Shown here: positions 7,053 to 15,873 of the stretch, piece by piece | Layout of the letters: each line of letters opens with the position of its first letter | How positions within the stretch are numbered: the stretch's first letter is position 1 | From: Candidatus Geothrix skivensis | GTDB lineage: Bacteria > Acidobacteriota > Holophagae > Holophagales > Holophagaceae | Assembly (NCBI GenBank): GCA_016721195.1 | Contig: JADKIO010000006.1 | Location: 310,001-374,000 of the forward strand | Length of the DNA: 64,000 nucleotides | Direction: 5' to 3' | Program-made: the position numbers and the translations under genes | Notes under the pieces: model-generated | What the model was told of the DNA's origin: nothing | What the model saw: the letters and a program-made list of their open reading frames with translations, nothing else | Databases searched by the model: none

Positions 7053-9416
7053 TCAGTTGCGAAGCGGCTTGCCGGACTTCAGGATCGACTCCATGCGGGC
7101 CTGGGTCTTTTCGTAGCTGCAGAGGCGGGCGAAGGCTTGGCGCTCCAGTTCCAGGATCCGCTCTTCGCTGATCTCCTGCACCAGGCTCACGTCCCCGCCG
7201 CAGAGGATGGTGGCCAACTCGCCCATGATGACGGCGTCGTGCTCGGTGGCCAGGCCCTGGAGCTGGAAGTCCTTGACGGCCAGCTTGAGGGCTTCGCTGC
7301 CCCCCAGGCCTGGCAGGCGCAGGGTGCGCTCCTGGATGGGCTGGAAGTCCGCGGCCATCTTCAGCACTTCCTGCTTGGCTTCGTTCAGCAGGAAGGCCTT
7401 GTTCATCACCCGGCGATCCGTGCGCCGCAGGTAGCCGTTGCGCTGGGCCTCGTCGAAGCTGGTATGTACCGTGGCGGTGCCGATGCCCAGGAAACAGGCC
7501 TTCACCTTGGGCATGGGGCCCAGCTCGCCCTTGGCGGCCATGGCGTCCTCCATGCGCAGCAGCATCTGGAGGCAACCACCACCGGCGGGGATGACGCCCA
7601 CGCCCACCTCCACCAGGCCGATGTAGAGCTCGGCGTGGCCCACCACCCGCTGGCAGGCCATGGTCATTTCGCAGCCGCCGCCCAGGGCCAGGTTGAAGGG
7701 CGCCGCCACCGTGGGGAAAGGCGCGTAGGTGAGCATGCGGCCCGCGTACTGCAGGCGCCGGGCCACTTCCTCGATGAGGTCGAACTGCTTCTCCTTGGCC
7801 GCGTTCAGCACCATCACCAGGTTGGCCCCGGCACTGAAGTGCTGGCCCTGGTTGCCCACCACCAGCCCCTTGAAGCGCCCAGGCACATGCTTCTGGATGG
7901 TGTCCTCCATCAGACCGATGATGCCGTCGTCCAGGGCGTTCATCTTGCTGTGGAACGCAAGGCAGGCCACGTCGTCGCCCAGGTCGATGAGCTGGCAACT
8001 GCCGTTCTCCGCCACCACCTTGGCCCGGCCCTCTTCGCGCTTCAGGATGATGACGCGCCGGTCCTCGAGGATGGGATCGAAGGCCAGGGTCTTGGGATTC
8101 AGCTGGGCCACCGGCACGCCGTGCTCCCAGCGGTAGAAGCTGGTGATGCCCCTGGCGAGCATCTGTTCGACGAGGGGCGCGATGGGGCGCTCCTCGAACT
8201 TCATGCGGGCCACGATCCGCTCCACGCCGAGGGTGTCCCAGAGCTCGAAGGGGCCCAGCTCGAAGGCGAAGCCGTTCCGGATGGCGCGGTCCACGTTCAG
8301 GGGCCCGTCCGTCACCTCCCCCAGGCGGTTCACGGCGTAGGTCAGGTTCGGCGCGATGCAGCGCCAGGCCAGGCGGCCGGCTTCCGTATCGCTGGTGAGC
8401 AGCGTCTTCACCTTCTCCGCGGGGTCGTCGATGCCCTTCAGTTCCTTCAGGATGGGCCAGTCCTTCTTCACCTGGGGGAGGTACTCCCGGGTGGCGGGAT
8501 CGATGGCCAGGAAGGTCTTCCGGCCCTTCTCGTCCTTGGGGCCCTTCTTGAAGAAGCCCTGCTTCACCTTGTTGCCGAAGAGCTTGCTGTCCAGCATCCA
8601 CTGCAGGAACTCGGGGAACTTGAAGGTGTCGCGCACCTCGTCGTTGGGGCAGAGGTCATAGACGTTCTTCGCGGTGGCGGCAAGGATGTCCACGCCCGCC
8701 AGATCCGCCGTGCGGAAGGCCGCGCTCTTGGCCCGGGCGGCGGCGTCGCCCAGCACCGTGTCCAGAACTTCGAAGGGGATCTGCTCGGCCAGGGCCAGGT
8801 GCAGGGTGGCCATGATGCCGTGGATGCCGATGCGGTTGCCGATGAAGGTGGGGCTGTCGAAGGCGGGCACCACTTCCTTGCCCAGGCCCTCTTCGAGCCA
8901 GGTGCGGAAGGCCATGGCCTCGGCGTCATCGACTTCGGGGCCCTTCACGAACTCCAGCAGGCGCAGGTAGCGCACGGGATTGAAGAAGTGGGTGATGACG
9001 AAGTGCTGGCGGAAGGCGTCCGTGCGGCCCTCCACGAGCAGCTTCAGGGGGATGCCCGAGGTGTTGGAGCTGATCCAGGCGCCGGCCTTGAGCTTGGGCT
9101 CCAGGCGGCCGTACAGCTCCCGCTTGATGGCCAGGTCCTCCTTGACCACCTCCACCACCCAGTCGCAGTCCGACAGGCGATCCAGGTGGTCCCGCAGGTT
9201 GCCGGGCCGGATCTTCTTGAGGAAGGAGCCGTGCATGGCCAGGGCCGGCTTGGACTTGGCCAGGGCCGCCAGGGCAGCCTCCGCCAGCTTGTCCGGCGCC
9301 GCCTCGTCGATGACGATGTCCAGCAGTTCCACCGAGCAGCCCGCCGACGCCACGTGCGCCGCGATCCCCGAGCCCATCACACCCGATCCGAGTACGCCAA
9401 TCTTCTTGATGTTCAT
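7053..9416 (-). CDS. fadN: 3-hydroxyacyl-CoA dehydrogenase/enoyl-CoA hydratase, FadN type
   Basis: 787 aa bifunctional beta-oxidation enzyme. The N-terminal half is an NAD-dependent 3-hydroxyacyl-CoA dehydrogenase with GSGVMGSG (Gly 10, 12, 15) and the HFFNP motif. The C-terminal half is a crotonase-fold hydratase (FSAGANL, ALGGGCEM). This order is reversed relative to E. coli FadB/FadJ and matches Bacillus FadN. It hydrates enoyl-CoA and oxidises the product to 3-ketoacyl-CoA, which the thiolase encoded upstream would cleave. The start at 9416 has GGAGG six bases upstream; the longer open frame is rejected because homology begins at MNIKKIGVLG. It is the second gene of the operon, 35 bp after fadA. 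Confidence 0.93.
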   Translation of the reverse strand: MNIKKIGVLGSGVMGSGIAAHVASAGCSVELLDIVIDEAAPDKLAEAALAALAKSKPALAMHGSFLKKIRPGNLRDHLDRLSDCDWVVEVVKEDLAIKRELYGRLEPKLKAGAWISSNTSGIPLKLLVEGRTDAFRQHFVITHFFNPVRYLRLLEFVKGPEVDDAEAMAFRTWLEEGLGKEVVPAFDSPTFIGNRIGIHGIMATLHLALAEQIPFEVLDTVLGDAAARAKSAAFRTADLAGVDILAATAKNVYDLCPNDEVRDTFKFPEFLQWMLDSKLFGNKVKQGFFKKGPKDEKGRKTFLAIDPATREYLPQVKKDWPILKELKGIDDPAEKVKTLLTSDTEAGRLAWRCIAPNLTYAVNRLGEVTDGPLNVDRAIRNGFAFELGPFELWDTLGVERIVARMKFEERPIAPLVEQMLARGITSFYRWEHGVPVAQLNPKTLAFDPILEDRRVIILKREEGRAKVVAENGSCQLIDLGDDVACLAFHSKMNALDDGIIGLMEDTIQKHVPGRFKGLVVGNQGQHFSAGANLVMVLNAAKEKQFDLIEEVARRLQYAGRMLTYAPFPTVAAPFNLALGGGCEMTMACQRVVGHAELYIGLVEVGVGVIPAGGGCLQMLLRMEDAMAAKGELGPMPKVKACFLGIGTATVHTSFDEAQRNGYLRRTDRRVMNKAFLLNEAKQEVLKMAADFQPIQERTLRLPGLGGSEALKLAVKDFQLQGLATEHDAVIMGELATILCGGDVSLVQEISEERILELERQAFARLCSYEKTQARMESILKSGKPLRN

Positions 9417-9451
9417 GACCAACCTCCGTGTCTCGATGTCGTGTGGTTGGA

Positions 9452-10600
9452 TCAGAGTTTCTCGATGATCGACGCGATGCCCTGGCCGCCGCCGATGCAC
9501 ATGGTGGCGATGCCGTACTTGCCGCCATCGGTCTCGAGGCGGTTGAGCAGGGTGGTGAGGATGCGGGCGCCGCTGGCGCCCAGGGGATGGCCCACGGCAA
9601 TGGCGCCGCCCCAGGCGTTCACCTTGGCGGGGTCATAGCCGCCTTCGCGGATGACCGCCAGGCTCTGGGCCGCGAAGGCTTCGTTCAGCTCCATGGCGTC
9701 GATCTGGTCGAGCTTCAGGCCGAAGCGGTCCAGCACCTTCTTCACCGCGGGCACGGGGCCGATGCCCATGCGCTCCGGCTCCACGCCGGCCACGGCGCCC
9801 CCGATGATGCGGGCCCGGGCCTTCAGGCCCAGGGACTTGGCCAGGCCCTCTTCCATCACCAGCAGGAAAGCAGCGCCATCCGTCACGGGCGAGCTGTTGC
9901 CGGCGGTCACCAGGCCATCCACCAGGAAGGCGGCCTTGAGCTCCCCCAGCTTCTCGATGCTGGTGTCGGCGCGGACGCACTCGTCCTGCTGCAGGGTGAA
10001 GAGCTTGCCATCGAGCCCCTTGGTCTCGAAGCGCACGACCTCCTTCTCGAACTTCCCGGCCTTCCAGGCGGCGCTGGCCTTCTGGTGGCTCTGGAAGGCG
10101 AACTCGTCACAGTCCCGGCGGGAGATCTTGTATTCCTTGGCCAGGTTTTCCGCGGTGATGCCCATGGAGCAGTAGGCCTGCGGGTAGTTCGCGGTGAGGT
10201 AGGGGTCCACGCTGACGTTGAAGCCCATCATGGGCACCTTGGACATGCTCTCCACGCCGCCCGCCAGGAAGAGGTCGCCCTGGTTGGTCATGATGGCCCG
10301 GGCGGCCATGAGCATGGTCTCCTGGCTGCTGCCGCAGAAGCGGTTGATGGTGGCGGCCCCGGCCGTGATGGGCAGGCCGGCGCGGAAGCTGATGAGCCGG
10401 GCCATGTTCATGCCCTGCTCGCCCTCGGGCATGGCGCAGCCCACGAGGACATCCTCCAGGGCCGACCAGTCCTTCAGCAGGGGCTTCAGGGCCTCGATGA
10501 CCACCGCCCCCAGCTGCTCGGGACGGGTGGCGGCGTAGCTGCCCTTGACCCCCCGGCCGATGGGCGTTCGCTTGGCTTCGACGATGACTGCGGATCGCAT
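9452..10600 (-). CDS. fadA: Acetyl-CoA C-acyltransferase (thiolase)
   Basis: 382 aa, the usual thiolase length. The acyl-accepting Cys89 lies in INRFCGSS, the catalytic His338 in GHPLGASG, and the second Cys368 in CIGGGQG near the C-terminus. It cleaves 3-ketoacyl-CoA with CoA in the last step of beta-oxidation. It precedes the FadN-type enzyme in a two-gene leftward operon. The ATG at 10600 has GGAGG five bases upstream. No acyl-CoA dehydrogenase or regulator gene is adjacent. Confidence 0.95.
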   Translation of the reverse strand: MRSAVIVEAKRTPIGRGVKGSYAATRPEQLGAVVIEALKPLLKDWSALEDVLVGCAMPEGEQGMNMARLISFRAGLPITAGAATINRFCGSSQETMLMAARAIMTNQGDLFLAGGVESMSKVPMMGFNVSVDPYLTANYPQAYCSMGITAENLAKEYKISRRDCDEFAFQSHQKASAAWKAGKFEKEVVRFETKGLDGKLFTLQQDECVRADTSIEKLGELKAAFLVDGLVTAGNSSPVTDGAAFLLVMEEGLAKSLGLKARARIIGGAVAGVEPERMGIGPVPAVKKVLDRFGLKLDQIDAMELNEAFAAQSLAVIREGGYDPAKVNAWGGAIAVGHPLGASGARILTTLLNRLETDGGKYGIATMCIGGGQGIASIIEKL

Positions 10601-11087
10601 GGGGCCTCCAAGGATTTGGCTGTGGCTGGGTTTCAGAGGAGCCTAGCATCCGCTGGGGCGTCCGGCTGCACTTACCCTAGGTCATATACGCCTACCACGG
10701 GTCAGCGGACCTTGACGAAAGGATGGGGCCGCGACAAACGCGAAAAGGTGGGAGCACGGCGGGATGGACCACCGTCTGCATTCGGCCCCGTTTGCAGGTC
10801 TCATGAACTTATCGGTGTTCATCGGTGTTCATCGGTGGTTTCAATCGATTTTGACTCCATTGCTGGAACCAACTGCCTGGAATGGCCCTTTGGTTTCGTG
10901 CCACTGAGGTAGGTGTTCAGTGGCCTTTCCCTTGAACACCGAAGCCACCAGGGATAGGCCTTGTCAACCACTGATGAACACCGATAAAAACCGGTAAAGA
11001 CAGGATTCTCGAAATCTGGGGATCAAGGGACTTTCCGGTGATCCGGCTCGTCGTTCCCTTGGACGAGTTCTCGGTATTGCAGGCAAG
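10601..11087. other. Spacer with an inverted pair of ATCGGTGTTC repeats
   Basis: The spacer is 487 bp and holds no credible gene. It contains three tandem 10-mers at 10811-10840 (ATCGGTGTTC twice, then ATCGGTGGTT). An imperfect inverted counterpart lies at 10966-10995 (AACCACTGATGAACACCGAT and onward). The divergent promoters of fadA and the MoxR gene must also lie here, but I could not place them. Confidence 0.65.
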
Positions 11088-12062
11088 ATGGAGGCACATC
11101 CCGGGATCTCCATGGCCACCTCCGCCCACGCCCTCGAACCGCTGCTCGCCGAGTGCCGCAAGGTGATCGTGGGCCAGACGGTGCTGCTGAACCGCCTGCT
11201 GGTGGCCCTGCTCTGCCGGGGCCACGTGCTGCTGGAGGGCCTGCCGGGCCTGGCGAAGACCCGCACCATCAAGACGCTGGCTTCAGCGAGCCACACCAGC
11301 TTCCGCCGCATCCAGTTCACCCCGGACCTGCTGCCCAGCGACGTGGTGGGCACCCTCATCTTCGACCCCAGGCAGCTCACCTTCACGCCCAAGCGCGGGC
11401 CCATCTTCGCGAACCTGCTGCTGGCGGATGAGATCAACCGCGCGCCCTCCAAGGTGCAGGCCGCCCTGCTGGAGGCCATGGAGGAGCGCCAGGTCACCCT
11501 GGGCGAAGACAGCTTCCCGCTGCCGGATCCCTTTCTCGTGCTGGCCACCCAGAACCCCCTGGAGCAGGAGGGCACCTTCCCCCTGCCCGAAGCCCAGATG
11601 GACCGCTTCCTCTTCAAGCTTCGGGTGGACTACCCCAAGCAGGAGGAAGAGGTTGAGGTGCTGCGCCGGGCGCACCTGAACGGCGACCAGGTGCGCCCGG
11701 TGGTGGACGCGGCCATGCTTCTGGCGGCGGGCCGCCAGGCGGAGCAGGTGCGCCTGGACGACGCCATTCGAACCTACATCGTGCGACTGGTGCAGGCCAC
11801 GCGGCCGGGCCACGGCAAGGTCTGGAAGGGCAAGGAGCTGCTCCGCTGCGGGGCCAGCCCCCGGGCCTCTTTGGCACTGCAGTCATCTTCGCGGGCCCTG
11901 GCCTACCTCCAGGGCCGTGATCACGTGCTGCCCCAGGACGTGGTCGATCTGGCGCCGGACGTGCTGCGCCACCGCCTGCTGCTCACCTTCGAAAGCGAAG
12001 CCGACGGCGCCACCACGGACCAGGCCATCGCCCAGCTGCTGCAGGCCGTGCCCCGGCCTTGA
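11088..12062 (+). CDS. MoxR-family AAA+ ATPase
   Basis: 324 aa. Walker A is LEGLPGLAKT, Walker B LLADEINRAPSKVQAALLEAM, and the sensor region LATQNPLEQEGTFPLPEAQMDRF. This is the standard MoxR signature. MoxR ATPases act as chaperones for metal or cofactor insertion or protein assembly, often with VWA-domain partners. No VWA or DUF58 gene follows here, only a small unknown gene. An ATG at 11112 is an alternative start. Confidence 0.92.
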   Translation: MEAHPGISMATSAHALEPLLAECRKVIVGQTVLLNRLLVALLCRGHVLLEGLPGLAKTRTIKTLASASHTSFRRIQFTPDLLPSDVVGTLIFDPRQLTFTPKRGPIFANLLLADEINRAPSKVQAALLEAMEERQVTLGEDSFPLPDPFLVLATQNPLEQEGTFPLPEAQMDRFLFKLRVDYPKQEEEVEVLRRAHLNGDQVRPVVDAAMLLAAGRQAEQVRLDDAIRTYIVRLVQATRPGHGKVWKGKELLRCGASPRASLALQSSSRALAYLQGRDHVLPQDVVDLAPDVLRHRLLLTFESEADGATTDQAIAQLLQAVPRP

Positions 12063-12122
12063 CTTCAGGCTCCCGACTCTCCAACCTGTTCGCCAAGTCC
12101 CCCAACCACCCGGAGGTAGCCA

Positions 12123-12515
12123 ATGCCCCGCCCCCAGCTGCTCAAGATCCGCCTGATCTACGCCGTGGAAGGAAGCCAGGTCCCCCTGGAATTGGATGTC
12201 GATCCCTGCCGGACCACCTCCCTCTTCTTCGACGAGCAGGCCGCCGTGGAGATCCTGGGCGCCTTCTACGAGGGCAAGGGCAAGACCATCACCCGGGATC
12301 AGGCCATCGCCCGCTTCGGCACCCGGGCCGAGGCCTGGTTCCCCAAGGGCAAGGACGAGCTGCCCCTGAACAAGAAGTTCCTGAAGCTGGCCTGGGGCAT
12401 GGAGTCAAAGCGACCACGCCGCAGCAAAGCTCAAGGGGACCCCAGGGCCGATGCGGACTCCCTGCCCATGCTGCTCATGAAGGGCCCCGACTGCATGCCG
12501 AGCGGACAACCCTGA
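12123..12515 (+). CDS. Hypothetical protein, 130 aa
   Basis: I do not recognise this family. The protein is soluble and mixed in charge. An N-terminal strand-rich half (LLKIRLIYAVEGSQVPLELD) is followed by a basic Lys/Arg-rich middle and a low-complexity tail. GC3 and a GGAGG site six bases before the ATG support a real gene. It starts 60 bp after the MoxR gene and may share its transcript. It ends three bases before the convergent kinase gene. Confidence 0.7.
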   Translation: MPRPQLLKIRLIYAVEGSQVPLELDVDPCRTTSLFFDEQAAVEILGAFYEGKGKTITRDQAIARFGTRAEAWFPKGKDELPLNKKFLKLAWGMESKRPRRSKAQGDPRADADSLPMLLMKGPDCMPSGQP

Positions 12516-12518
12516 GGC

Positions 12519-15500
12519 TCATCCCTTCTGGCGAAGGCTCCTGAGCAGAAGGCGTGTCTCCGGGTTGCGGGGATCCAAGGCGAAGGCCCGACGTATTCGG
12601 GCCTTCGCCGCCTGGAGCTCACTTCGCGCTTCCGCCAGCTGGGCGCCACGCAGCCAGAGAGAAGCCTCTTGCGGAAAGCGGCTCACGCCTTCCTGGAATT
12701 GGGCCTCGCCTTCGGCCAGGGCAACATCGGCGAAGGTCGTACCCAGCCCCATGACCCTGCCCTTCCAGAGGGCGACCTCCACCAGATTGGAAGCGAGAAC
12801 CGAGTGGTAAGGTGCCAGCTGCTTCGCTTGGCGGTAGGCCTGGCCCGCCCGCTCCAGGTTTGCCAGGGCTCCAGGCTGGTCATGGTCGAATTCCCACTGG
12901 CCGCGCATGAGTGTGGCGTTCGCCAAGCCGTATTCGGCGCGGAAGCTCGGGCCCAGTTTGAGTACCGTTTCGAAACAGCTCATGGATTGTTCCAGCGAGG
13001 GCCTGGGGTCCAGGCCATGGGTGCGCTCGTACTCGGCCCGCTCGCCCCAAAGGTAGCCCAGGGCCTCCCGCAGGGACTTAGCCTCAGGCTCGCGTTCCAA
13101 CGCACGGAGGACCATCCGAAGGGCGGGTTCGAAGACTTCCCAGGGTGACTCTCCTCGCAGGGCTCCTGCGGAAATTCGCCAGACTGAAACCCGGGCAAGT
13201 TCATTGACCAACGCTGAATGCCCCGGTCTCCGATCGAGGGCCTGCCTGCCGTGGGTGAGGGCCCGGTCGAGCCATGGGATCGGGTCCCCCATGGCCGGGA
13301 ACTTCATCGCATAGCACTCCGCCCGCATGGCAGCTTCAAGGGCTTCGAAGAGGGGCTGTGGGGACTCCAGCAGGGGCGCCAGCAGGGCCAGAGCCCGCCG
13401 CAGGGGCTCCGCGCCCGAGCGGCCTGCCACCACCTGGGCGTTGACGGCCTGGGCCGTGAGCAGGGACGCCTCCAGGATGGCCGCCCGCGGTCCTTCGGGT
13501 TCCAGGATCCGGAGGGCCGCCACAACACCCTCCACACCCGCGTGCAGGACTTGGCTCTGCCCAGGGTTTGACACGTACAGACCGTAGCGCAACACACCGA
13601 TCTGGCCCACCAAGCTCAGGGCCTGGATATCGCAGGGCGCGGCAGCGAGCGCGGCCTGGGCGCTCCGGTGGGCATCGGCCAGGAACTCGATGCGCTCGGG
13701 ACCGCTCTTCGGCAGGCCCCAGGACAGCAGGGCCTGGGCCTCCAGCAGCCGGGCCTCGTAGAACCAGGGCGCCTGCTCCTGGGACATTCTGGCCTTGACC
13801 ACGGCCTCCTCCCAGCGCCCGGCGACCCAGGCCGCCTGGCCCTCCAGGTAGGCGAGGGGAATCAACGAGGCCGTGGCCCCGGCCCTCAGCAGGGGCTCGA
13901 TGCGGGCGGTGGCGTGGGCCTGGAGCCGGCCCACCGCCTCCTTCCGCGCATCGTCAGGGCCGATGCGCCAGGCCTCGTCCAGGGCCTTCTGGTGCAGCTC
14001 CAGCAGGGCCCTGCCCAGGGCGGAGCGCAGTTCGGGCGTATCGAAACCCAGGGCCCGGGCCCGCTCCAGATGGTCCTGTGCCCGCTCCGGCTGGCCCATG
14101 GCCAGCCGTGCGCGACCCAGGGCGTACTGGCCCGGGGCCTCCGCGCTGGAGCCCTCGGCGCGGGCTTCGTCTTCCAGGCGAGCCACCCGGCTTTCCAGAT
14201 CCCGGAGCTCCGGACCCAGATCATGGGGCGGGGACAGCTTCAGGTACCGGGCCAGGGCTTCGATGCGCTCGGCGGCCTGGGCGAAGCGCTGGGCATGGGC
14301 GGCCTGGGCCCGGGCCCTGAAGCGCTCCCGCACCACGAAGCCCCCGGAGACCGCCATGGTCAGGATCACCGCGGCCGAGGCTGCCACCAGCACCTTGTGC
14401 TTCCGCATCCAGTGGATCAGGCGCTCCATCCGGGTGGCCGGGCGGGCCTGGATGGGCTCTCCATCCAGGATGCTCTGCAGGTCCTCCCCCAGGGCCCGGG
14501 CCGTGGCGTAGCGGCGGCGCGGATCCTTCTGGAGGCAGGTGAGTACCACGGTCTCCAGATCCGCGGGGATCGTGGGCACCAAGTTCCGCAGGGGCTCCGG
14601 ATCGTCCTTGACGATGCGCCCCATGCACTCGAGCCCTTCTCCCGGGAAGGGGGGCCCCCCGCTCAGCAGGGTGTGCAGGGTCGCCCCCAGGGCGTAGACA
14701 TCCGAACGGCGGTCCAGCAGGGCCGATTGGCCCCGGACCTGCTCGGGCGACATGTAGGCCACGGTGCCCATGACCCGACCGGTTTCGGTGTTCCCGCCCC
14801 CTTCGGTGCCCCGGGCCAGGCCGAAATCCAGCACGCAGGCCCGGGTGGAGCCGTCCTCCAGGCGGTCGATCATGAGGTTGGCGGGCTTCAGGTCCCGGTG
14901 CACCAGGCCCACCCGGTGGGCCGCATGGACGCCTTCGCAGACCTCCACCATATGCCGGAGCAGGGCCTCCAACGGCAGGTTAGGCGCGGCCCGCTGCAGG
15001 GTCTCGCCCCGGAGGAACTGCATGGCGATGTAGGGCTGCCCCCGCCACTCGCCCACTTCGTAGACCCGGCAGACATTGGGATGATCCACCCGGGCCTGGA
15101 GCTGGGCCTCCTGGATGAACCGTTGGAGCAGCTCCGGATCGTCCCGCCGCAGGAGCTTCAGCGCCACCACCCGGCGCAGGCGGGGGTCCGAGGCCCGGAA
15201 GATGCGCCCCATGCCCCCCTCGCCCAGCAGCTCGAGGGCCTCGAAGCGCCCCCAGTGGTGAAGCGTGCGGGCCCGGAACACCCCGCCCTGGCGGAACCCG
15301 GCCTGGGAGGGCGAACTCTCCGGAACGGACCCGGACGCGGATTCCGGGCCCAGGGCCGTGGGCTCATCATTGCCACCAGAGAAAGGCCGGGCCGAAATCT
15401 CCACGGACCAGTGGTCCCCCTCGTCGGACTCCAGGTCCGCCAGATCCTGGTCCAGCCTCAGGCGGTCGGCCTCGGACAGCCGCCCGCGGGCCACCAGGGC

Positions 15501-15587
15501 CTCTAGATCGGCGTTCCGAGCCTCGTCGGGCTCCAGCAGCCCGCGGGCCACCGCCAGGGCCAGGGCCCGCTCACCAGCCGTCGCCAT
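12519..15587 (-). CDS. Membrane-anchored Ser/Thr kinase with TPR region
   Basis: 1022 aa. A short N-terminal region is followed by a bacterial Hanks-type kinase. The Gly loop LLGEGGMGRIF lies near residue 125, the catalytic Lys in VALKLLR near 144, HRDLKPAN near 230, DFG near 254 and GTVAYMSPEQ near 277. One membrane helix follows at about 399-419. The remaining 600 residues are Ala/Leu-rich helical repeats of TPR type (ALGRARLAMGQPERAQDHLE), probably extracytoplasmic. It should phosphorylate Ser/Thr of unknown partners, with the repeats as sensor or scaffold. The ATG at 15587 is chosen because the 21 upstream residues are not conserved-looking. Confidence 0.92.
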   Translation of the reverse strand: MATAGERALALAVARGLLEPDEARNADLEALVARGRLSEADRLRLDQDLADLESDEGDHWSVEISARPFSGGNDEPTALGPESASGSVPESSPSQAGFRQGGVFRARTLHHWGRFEALELLGEGGMGRIFRASDPRLRRVVALKLLRRDDPELLQRFIQEAQLQARVDHPNVCRVYEVGEWRGQPYIAMQFLRGETLQRAAPNLPLEALLRHMVEVCEGVHAAHRVGLVHRDLKPANLMIDRLEDGSTRACVLDFGLARGTEGGGNTETGRVMGTVAYMSPEQVRGQSALLDRRSDVYALGATLHTLLSGGPPFPGEGLECMGRIVKDDPEPLRNLVPTIPADLETVVLTCLQKDPRRRYATARALGEDLQSILDGEPIQARPATRMERLIHWMRKHKVLVAASAAVILTMAVSGGFVVRERFRARAQAAHAQRFAQAAERIEALARYLKLSPPHDLGPELRDLESRVARLEDEARAEGSSAEAPGQYALGRARLAMGQPERAQDHLERARALGFDTPELRSALGRALLELHQKALDEAWRIGPDDARKEAVGRLQAHATARIEPLLRAGATASLIPLAYLEGQAAWVAGRWEEAVVKARMSQEQAPWFYEARLLEAQALLSWGLPKSGPERIEFLADAHRSAQAALAAAPCDIQALSLVGQIGVLRYGLYVSNPGQSQVLHAGVEGVVAALRILEPEGPRAAILEASLLTAQAVNAQVVAGRSGAEPLRRALALLAPLLESPQPLFEALEAAMRAECYAMKFPAMGDPIPWLDRALTHGRQALDRRPGHSALVNELARVSVWRISAGALRGESPWEVFEPALRMVLRALEREPEAKSLREALGYLWGERAEYERTHGLDPRPSLEQSMSCFETVLKLGPSFRAEYGLANATLMRGQWEFDHDQPGALANLERAGQAYRQAKQLAPYHSVLASNLVEVALWKGRVMGLGTTFADVALAEGEAQFQEGVSRFPQEASLWLRGAQLAEARSELQAAKARIRRAFALDPRNPETRLLLRSLRQKG

Positions 15588-15873
15588 GCCAGCCGATCCC
15601 CACGGGTGTGACTCCTGTGTGACTTGTTCATGGTGACGGCATCGCGGCAATCAGAGAAGGTACCCTTGGGTTGACCGGGGCAAGTCCGAGGGGCATGCTG
15701 GCATTGGCCCTGGCGCCGGAAAGGAGGTTCGATGGGACGACATGCCGACCTTTCCGAACCTCCGTCGAGACGCGCCGCCCGCTGAGGCGGCACCTTCCCG
15801 CTCCCCCGAATCCGCACCCTGAACGGGATGCCGGCCCGCCACCGCGCGTCGCATCCGCTCCTCCGGACCGGCC

